Assembly (NCBI GenBank): GCA_002367635.1
Contig: DFDI01000016.1
Span: 2,481-13,389, forward strand
Direction of reading: 5' to 3'
Length of the DNA stretch: 10,909 nt
From: Betaproteobacteria bacterium UBA3031
GTDB lineage: Bacteria; Pseudomonadota; Gammaproteobacteria; Burkholderiales; Eutrophovitaceae
In this document: piece after piece, positions 6,921 to 10,909 of the stretch
How the letters are laid out: each line of letters begins with the position of its first letter
Position numbering within the stretch: position 1 is the stretch's first letter
Program-made: the position numbers and the translations under genes
Notes under the pieces: model-generated
Told to the model about the DNA's origin: nothing
Database searches by the model: none
Seen by the model: only the letters and a program-made list of their open reading frames with translations

Positions 6921-7837
6921 GTGGCATTTCAGTTTCCGATCGGGAACAACAGACGTCAGGTTTATTAATCGGATCGACAGCGGTGATCGGAGTTCCTAAC
7001 GCTGGGAAATCAAGTTTGTTAAATGCGTTGTTGGGGACGAAGCTCAGCATTGTGTCCCGTAAGGCGCAGACGACACGCCATAAAATTCTCGGGGTTTATT
7101 CCGATGAAAAGTCCCAGATTCGATTCCTAGATACACCTGGATTTCAATTGACGTATAAATCAATGCTTAATAGCGCCATGAATCGGTCAGTATCCAGCAG
7201 TCTTGCTGAGGTTGATGTGGTGATATTGGTTTTAGAGGCGGGGTTGATTCAAAAGGATGATCTGAAATTGATTGAGATGTTCCCTGAAAATGTTCCGGTG
7301 ATATGTGTCATCAGTAAAATTGATCAACTGTCGTCATTAAATGATTTGTTGCCATTTATTGATCGGGTAAAGTCGCTATACGCATTTTCCGAGATTATTC
7401 CTACGAGCTCACGTCGTGTTATTGGCTTGGACGTTTTAATTGGTGCGATCCAGTCAAAGTTGTCGAAAGGTCAACCGATATATGAAGAGGACACCTTAAC
7501 GGATAGGCCGGAGAGATTTTTTGCTGCTGAAATTATTCGTGAAAAATTATTCCATTTAATGGGTGATGAAATACCTTACGGGGTTGCAGTGGAAATTGAG
7601 GAGTTCAAACTTAACAAAGGGCTTCGAAGTATTCATGCGACGATTGTGGTCGCTAAGGATGCGCATAAAGGAATGATTATAGGTGCGCAAGGCAGCAAAT
7701 TAAAAACCATTGGAACAAAAGCTCGGATTGAGATGGAGCATTTTTTTGATGGTAAAGTTTTTTTGAAATTGTGGGTGAAAGTGAAAGAAAATTGGGTCGA
7801 TGACTCTCAATCCGTTAAATATTTTGGTTATGAATGA
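6917..7837 (+). CDS. era: GTPase Era, 16S rRNA maturation factor
   Basis: GTP-dependent checkpoint protein that binds the 3' end of 16S rRNA during 30S assembly. The 306 residues hold a GTPase domain with the P-loop GVPNAGKS (25-32), switch region SRKAQTTRHKI (47-57) and DTPG (72-75). A KH RNA-binding domain at about 205-295 includes EIIREKL, MIIGAQGSKLKTIG and LKLWVKVKENW. Three motifs differ from the usual form: the P-loop reads GVPNAGKS rather than GRPNVGKS, the base-specificity motif is SKID (133-136) rather than NKxD, and the KH loop is GAQG (256-259) rather than GNKG or GKGG. The protein is otherwise full length and the gene sits in its normal place, its ATG overlapping the rnc stop (ATGA). 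Confidence 0.97.
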   Translation: MSGISVSDREQQTSGLLIGSTAVIGVPNAGKSSLLNALLGTKLSIVSRKAQTTRHKILGVYSDEKSQIRFLDTPGFQLTYKSMLNSAMNRSVSSSLAEVDVVILVLEAGLIQKDDLKLIEMFPENVPVICVISKIDQLSSLNDLLPFIDRVKSLYAFSEIIPTSSRRVIGLDVLIGAIQSKLSKGQPIYEEDTLTDRPERFFAAEIIREKLFHLMGDEIPYGVAVEIEEFKLNKGLRSIHATIVVAKDAHKGMIIGAQGSKLKTIGTKARIEMEHFFDGKVFLKLWVKVKENWVDDSQSVKYFGYE

Positions 7838-7843
7838 AGCCTG

Positions 7844-8569
7844 ATGTCGGATCAATCTCGAACGACTGAGGAGGAAGCATTTGTTCTGCACTCGTATTCA
7901 TATCGAGAGACCAGTCTCATTGTCGAATTGTTTTCAAAACGGTTCGGTCGAATCGGTGTCGTGGCTAAGGGCGCTAGACGGCCTAATTCTTTATTACGTA
8001 GCGCGCTTCAATCGTTCCAACCACTGTATGTCTCATGGGGTGGTCGAGCGGAATTAAAGACTCTATATGGCGCTGAACTGCGCTTTGGCTTGGCTCGTTT
8101 AAAGGGTACAGCCTTGATGAGTGGTTTTTATATCAACGAGTTGATCTTAAAACTACTCATAAGAGATGACCCTCACGAACGTCTATTCGAAGTCTATGAA
8201 GGTGCGATTCAAGCACTCAGTGAAAAAACCCCAGAGGTTGAGAAAATTCTACGTCGGTTTGAGCGTGTATTGCTTGCTGAACTCGGTTATGGAATAACAC
8301 TTACTCACGATGTTAAAACGCAAAGAGAGATCAAGGAAAATGAGGTTTATACTTATATAATGGGACGTGGACCTGCTCGTATTAATCCTGATGAGAAAAT
8401 TGATCTGAAGTTGTCGGGTAGAGCATTGATGGATATTTCTAATGATAATTTAGATGATCCAGCGACGTTGTCACAGTGCAAATTACTGATGCGTTCCTTG
8501 ATGAATCACCATTTAGGTAATAAGTCTTTACATACCAGACGATTACTCATCGATCTACAATCAAATTAA
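7844..8569 (+). CDS. recO: DNA repair protein RecO
   Basis: Acts with RecR (and RecF) to load RecA onto SSB-coated single-stranded DNA and to anneal strands during recombinational repair. The 241 residues match the gammaproteobacterial length (E. coli 242). The N-terminal OB-fold (about 10-85) shows AFVLHSYSYRETSLIVELFSK, GRIGVVAKGARRP and LQSFQPLYVSWGGR. The helical C-terminal domain shows GFYINELILKLL, RRFERVLLAELGYG and SGRALMDI. The zinc-binding cysteines of some other RecO lineages are absent, as is normal for this group. The start ATG lies 6 bases after the era stop with no strong Shine-Dalgarno sequence, so translation probably depends on coupling to era. The era-recO-pdxJ order is widely conserved. 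Confidence 0.95.
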   Translation: MSDQSRTTEEEAFVLHSYSYRETSLIVELFSKRFGRIGVVAKGARRPNSLLRSALQSFQPLYVSWGGRAELKTLYGAELRFGLARLKGTALMSGFYINELILKLLIRDDPHERLFEVYEGAIQALSEKTPEVEKILRRFERVLLAELGYGITLTHDVKTQREIKENEVYTYIMGRGPARINPDEKIDLKLSGRALMDISNDNLDDPATLSQCKLLMRSLMNHHLGNKSLHTRRLLIDLQSN

Positions 8570-8580
8570 CTGCTTTGGTT

Positions 8581-9321
8581 ATGACCAAGTTAAGTGTAAA
8601 CGTCAATAAAATCGCATTATTGCGAAATGCTCGGATGCTTGAGCGTCCAGATATCACACGTCTTGCTTATTTGGCTCTTAAGTCTGGAGCCTCTGGAATT
8701 ACCATTCACCCTAGACCGGATGAGCGGCATATTCGTGGACGCGATGTCGAACCACTGTCGCGAGTGGTGAGGCAGTTCCAAGGTGCTGAATTTAACATTG
8801 AGGGAAATCCGTTTCATCAGCTCATGGACGTCGTGCGAGCGGCCTCACCCCATCAAGCTACTTTGGTTCCTGATGATATTTCTGCCGCAACATCCGACCA
8901 TGGTTGGGATCTCGGCGCGGATGGGAGGCGTCTAGAGCCGATTATTAAAGAGTTGAAGAGCCTGGGCATAAGGGTGAGTTTGTTTATGGATCCATCGCCT
9001 GAGCAGATGGTGTTGGCTAAAGAGCTTGGTGCCGATCGAGTCGAACTTTATACCGAAAGTTATGCCGATGCTTACGACTCTGAGGATCAGGTTAGGGTCA
9101 CCAGTATGTATAGAGAATCAGCTTTTCGGGCGACTGAGCTTGGTCTTGAAGTTAACGCAGGGCATGACCTAAATCTTGATAATTTATCGTATTTCTTGAC
9201 TGAGGTTAATCCAGTACAAGAAGTATCCATTGGCCATGCTTTAACAGCTGATGCGTTGGAATATGGTATGGAAAATGCCGTGCGGCGCTATTTGATCGAA
9301 ATTGAAAAGTCTTACGCCTAA
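8581..9321 (+). CDS. pdxJ: Pyridoxine 5'-phosphate synthase
   Basis: Condenses 1-deoxyxylulose 5-phosphate with 3-amino-2-oxopropyl phosphate to make pyridoxine 5'-phosphate, the closing step of the DXP-dependent vitamin B6 pathway. Counting 246 residues from ATG 8581, it is a TIM barrel with SVNVNKIALLRNAR (5-18), GITIHPRPDERHIR (39-52), FNIEGNP (71-77), TLVPD (94-98), RVELYTE (153-159), VNAGHDLNLDN (191-201) and EVSIGHAL (214-221). His43, His50, Glu74 and His195 occupy expected active-site positions. A TTG at 8575 could add two residues; ATG is preferred because it gives the family opening MTKLSVN. The sequence type (VNxNK, HPRPDERHIR, NIEGNP, AGHDL) is the one familiar from Bacteroidetes and, as I recall, Xanthomonas, rather than the E. 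coli type (VNIDH, HLREDRRHI). It lies between recO and acpS, as usual. Confidence 0.96.
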   Translation: MTKLSVNVNKIALLRNARMLERPDITRLAYLALKSGASGITIHPRPDERHIRGRDVEPLSRVVRQFQGAEFNIEGNPFHQLMDVVRAASPHQATLVPDDISAATSDHGWDLGADGRRLEPIIKELKSLGIRVSLFMDPSPEQMVLAKELGADRVELYTESYADAYDSEDQVRVTSMYRESAFRATELGLEVNAGHDLNLDNLSYFLTEVNPVQEVSIGHALTADALEYGMENAVRRYLIEIEKSYA

Positions 9322-9705
9322 ATGATTTTTGGAATTGGACTGGATCTTTTGAATATGACTCGGGTCGAGCGACTTTTCGATAGATACGGTGACCGGTTCG
9401 TTGAGCATGTGCTCACAGATGAGGAGAGCCTACAGTTTCGAACTGCACGGCGTAAGATTCATTACCTCGCGACACGATTTTCTGGGAAAGAAGCTATTGC
9501 GAAGGCTTTGGGTACGGGGTTGAGGTCTCCAGTAACGTTGCATTCGATCAGTATCATCAGTAGTGAGATTGGAAAGCCAGATTTATTTTTTGACCTCAAG
9601 CTGAAGCAGTACTTGGATGACAATAGAATCGGTCCGATCTTTGTGAGCTTTAGTCACGAAGGAGATATGCTCAGTGCCTACGCTATAGCTGAGTCGTTAG
9701 TATGA
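9322..9705 (+). CDS. acpS: Holo-[acyl-carrier-protein] synthase
   Basis: Transfers the 4'-phosphopantetheine arm from coenzyme A to a serine of acyl carrier protein, activating it for fatty acid synthesis. The 127 residues (E. coli 126) show the opening GIGLDLLNMTRVER with Mg-binding Asp8, the second core motif RFSGKEAIAKALGTG (52-66) with Glu57 and Lys61, and the late SFSHEGDMLSAYAIAE block. The ATG follows the pdxJ stop with no gap (TAAATG), so translation is surely coupled. The end overlaps nagZ by four bases. The pdxJ-acpS pair is one of the most conserved in proteobacteria. Confidence 0.97.
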   Translation: MIFGIGLDLLNMTRVERLFDRYGDRFVEHVLTDEESLQFRTARRKIHYLATRFSGKEAIAKALGTGLRSPVTLHSISIISSEIGKPDLFFDLKLKQYLDDNRIGPIFVSFSHEGDMLSAYAIAESLV

Positions 9706-10736
9706 GTATGGCGGGGCGAGTCATTTTAGACGTTGCCGGATTCGAGTTAACTGATGGGGATCGGGAGCGATTAGTTCATCCCAGGTGCGCTGGCGTTATA
9801 TTGTTTGCGCGTAACTTTAAAAATAAATCACAGTTACAACAACTTGTTCTGGACATGAAATCCATTAAGCGGGAGCCGCTGATGGTTTGTGTCGATCAAG
9901 AAGGTGGTCGAGTTCAGCGCTTCCAGGAAGAATTTACGAGAATTCCCCCAATGGATATGCTGGGCCGCCTATGGGATCAGGATCAAAATCATGCGTGTGC
10001 CATTGCACGCCACATTGGAATCATTATTGGGTCGGAATTAAAAGCTATTGGTATTGATTTGACCTTTGCTCCAGTACTCGATATCAATCGAAAGAACAGC
10101 TCAGTTATTGGTGACAGGGCTTTTCATGAAGATCCTCAAGCGATATCAGAGCTCGGGCGTAAATTGATTGAGGGTTTGAGGCTTTCTGGTGTGGGTTCAG
10201 TGGGTAAGCATTTCCCAGGCCATGGTGGTGTTTCTGAAGATACACATGAGGATGAGGCTATAGACACACGGGATCTATCAGTGATGCTTAGTCAAGATAT
10301 TCGCCCTTTTGATGCGTTGACTCCTTCCCTCACTGGCATCATGCCTGCTCATGTTACGTTTCCGAGCGTAGATGCTGATCCAGCATGCTTTTCCAGTAAA
10401 TGGTTACGAGAAATCCTAAGGGATCATCTTGGATTTGAGGGGTTGGTATTTAGTGATGACTTGTCTATGAGAGCAGCTACTTTGATGGGCGATATGGCCT
10501 TGAGGTCATCTAAAGCCTTTGAGGCTGGGTGTGATCTGATCCTTGTGTGTAATGATCCGGATGCTGCTGACGAAGCGTTATTAGCATCTATGAATATAAA
10601 GTTCTCGGACGATCAAGATGTCGCTAAAAAAATGCGGGCGCTCATTGAAATGCCCATTAGTATTTCAATGAGCTCTGTGGAGTACAAGTCATCATCCAAC
10701 GAACTTGTGCGAATGCTTGCTGCAAATAGTAATTAG
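9702..10736 (+). CDS. nagZ: Beta-N-acetylhexosaminidase NagZ (glycoside hydrolase family 3)
   Basis: Cytoplasmic enzyme that removes N-acetylglucosamine from anhydro-muropeptides during peptidoglycan recycling. In AmpC-inducible bacteria its products trigger beta-lactamase expression. The 344 residues (E. coli 341) start with VILDVAGFEL and GVILFARNF, followed by VDQEGGRVQRF (64-74), FAPVLDI (122-128), GKHFPGHG (168-175) with the flexible loop His182 in EDTHEDE, IMPAHVTF (213-220) and FSDDLSM (250-256), where Asp252 is the expected nucleophile. This is the short single-domain GH3 form without the second sandwich domain. The ATG overlaps the acpS stop (ATGA); an ATG two codons later is an alternative start. 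Its TAG stop overlaps the convergent efp stop. Confidence 0.97.
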   Translation: MSMAGRVILDVAGFELTDGDRERLVHPRCAGVILFARNFKNKSQLQQLVLDMKSIKREPLMVCVDQEGGRVQRFQEEFTRIPPMDMLGRLWDQDQNHACAIARHIGIIIGSELKAIGIDLTFAPVLDINRKNSSVIGDRAFHEDPQAISELGRKLIEGLRLSGVGSVGKHFPGHGGVSEDTHEDEAIDTRDLSVMLSQDIRPFDALTPSLTGIMPAHVTFPSVDADPACFSSKWLREILRDHLGFEGLVFSDDLSMRAATLMGDMALRSSKAFEAGCDLILVCNDPDAADEALLASMNIKFSDDQDVAKKMRALIEMPISISMSSVEYKSSSNELVRMLAANSN

Positions 10737-10909
10737 TTAGATCGCTCCATATACTCACCGGTATCGGTGTTGACCTTGATTTTCTCGCCAGTTTCAACGA
10801 ACTGCGGAACCGCCACATTGATACCTGTTTCCATTTTTGCTGGTTTATAAGATCCAGTGGCCGTGGCACCCTTGATGCCGGGTTCTGTATCGCTGATTGT
10901 TAGGACAAC
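10733..10909 (-). CDS. efp: Elongation factor P, C-terminal fragment (runs off right edge)
   Basis: EF-P enters the ribosomal E site and rescues ribosomes stalled on consecutive prolines. The minus strand encodes 58 residues up to the TAA at 10733-10735, beginning VVLTISDTEPGIKG and ending GEYMERSN. The EF-P C-terminal signature is complete: KPAKMETGINVAVPQFV followed by ETGEKIKV, then NTDTGEY. This is the third (OB-fold) domain. The N-terminal domain with the modified lysine or arginine loop lies outside the window, so the modification type cannot be told, and the paralogue YeiP/EfpL is not formally excluded. It converges on nagZ with a 4-base overlap of the two stop regions. Confidence 0.93.
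   Translation of the reverse strand, partial: VVLTISDTEPGIKGATATGSYKPAKMETGINVAVPQFVETGEKIKVNTDTGEYMERSN

Noticed and set aside
10657..10869. Minus-strand open frame of 70 codons at the right end
   Set aside because: It is the wrong frame over the real efp end, which reads as a complete EF-P C-terminal signature in another minus-strand frame.
1..10909. Search for a new defence, mobile or biosynthetic system
   Set aside because: Every gene right of the junction is a recognised housekeeping or stress-response gene in its usual order, and no array, integrase, toxin pair or unexplained gap over 100 bases was seen.

Overview
The window is two unlike pieces of DNA joined end to end. About nine tenths of it (roughly 955-10909) is ordinary gammaproteobacterial chromosome. 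It carries a sigma-E envelope-stress tail (end of rseA/mucA, rseB/mucB, mucD) followed by the housekeeping run lepA-lepB-rnc-era-recO-pdxJ-acpS-nagZ, with a convergent partial efp at the right edge. This gene order, with mucD between mucB and lepA, resembles Pseudomonas-type gammaproteobacteria. No mucC/rseC gene is present between rseB and mucD. Genus cannot be fixed from this sequence.

The first ~950 bases read as an intron-free piece of a cytosolic eukaryotic-type tryptophanyl-tRNA synthetase, open from the left edge, with a KMSAS loop and a lysine-rich C-terminal extension. It is visibly richer in G+C than the rest. At about 950-960 this reading frame runs, with a change of frame, straight into the last ~30 codons of an RseA/MucA-like anti-sigma factor. 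The rest of rseA and all of the expected sigma factor gene are missing. The simplest explanation is a chimeric contig or chimeric amplification product joining algal/protist DNA to a bacterial genome. A real insertion is possible but less likely.

Layout: 2-985 TrpRS fragment; 949-1053 RseA tail; 1073-2056 rseB; 2111-3496 mucD; 3527-3560 terminator-like hairpin; 3590-5377 lepA; 5403-6200 lepB; 6237-6920 rnc; 6917-7837 era; 7844-8569 recO; 8581-9321 pdxJ; 9322-9705 acpS; 9702-10736 nagZ; 10733-10909 efp (minus strand, partial). No gene-free stretch exceeds 300 bases. I see no tRNA, rRNA, mobile element, CRISPR array or phage gene.

Functionally, rseA/rseB/mucD form an arm that senses and clears misfolded envelope proteins. 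lepA, rnc and era act on ribosomes and rRNA, lepB on protein export, recO on recombinational repair, pdxJ on vitamin B6, acpS on lipid synthesis and nagZ on wall recycling. The genes from lepA to nagZ are packed tightly, with ATGA overlaps at rnc/era and acpS/nagZ, and probably form one transcription unit downstream of the hairpin. I found no new biological system. The two points most worth following up are the eukaryote/bacterium junction and a PdxJ of the class familiar from Bacteroidetes.
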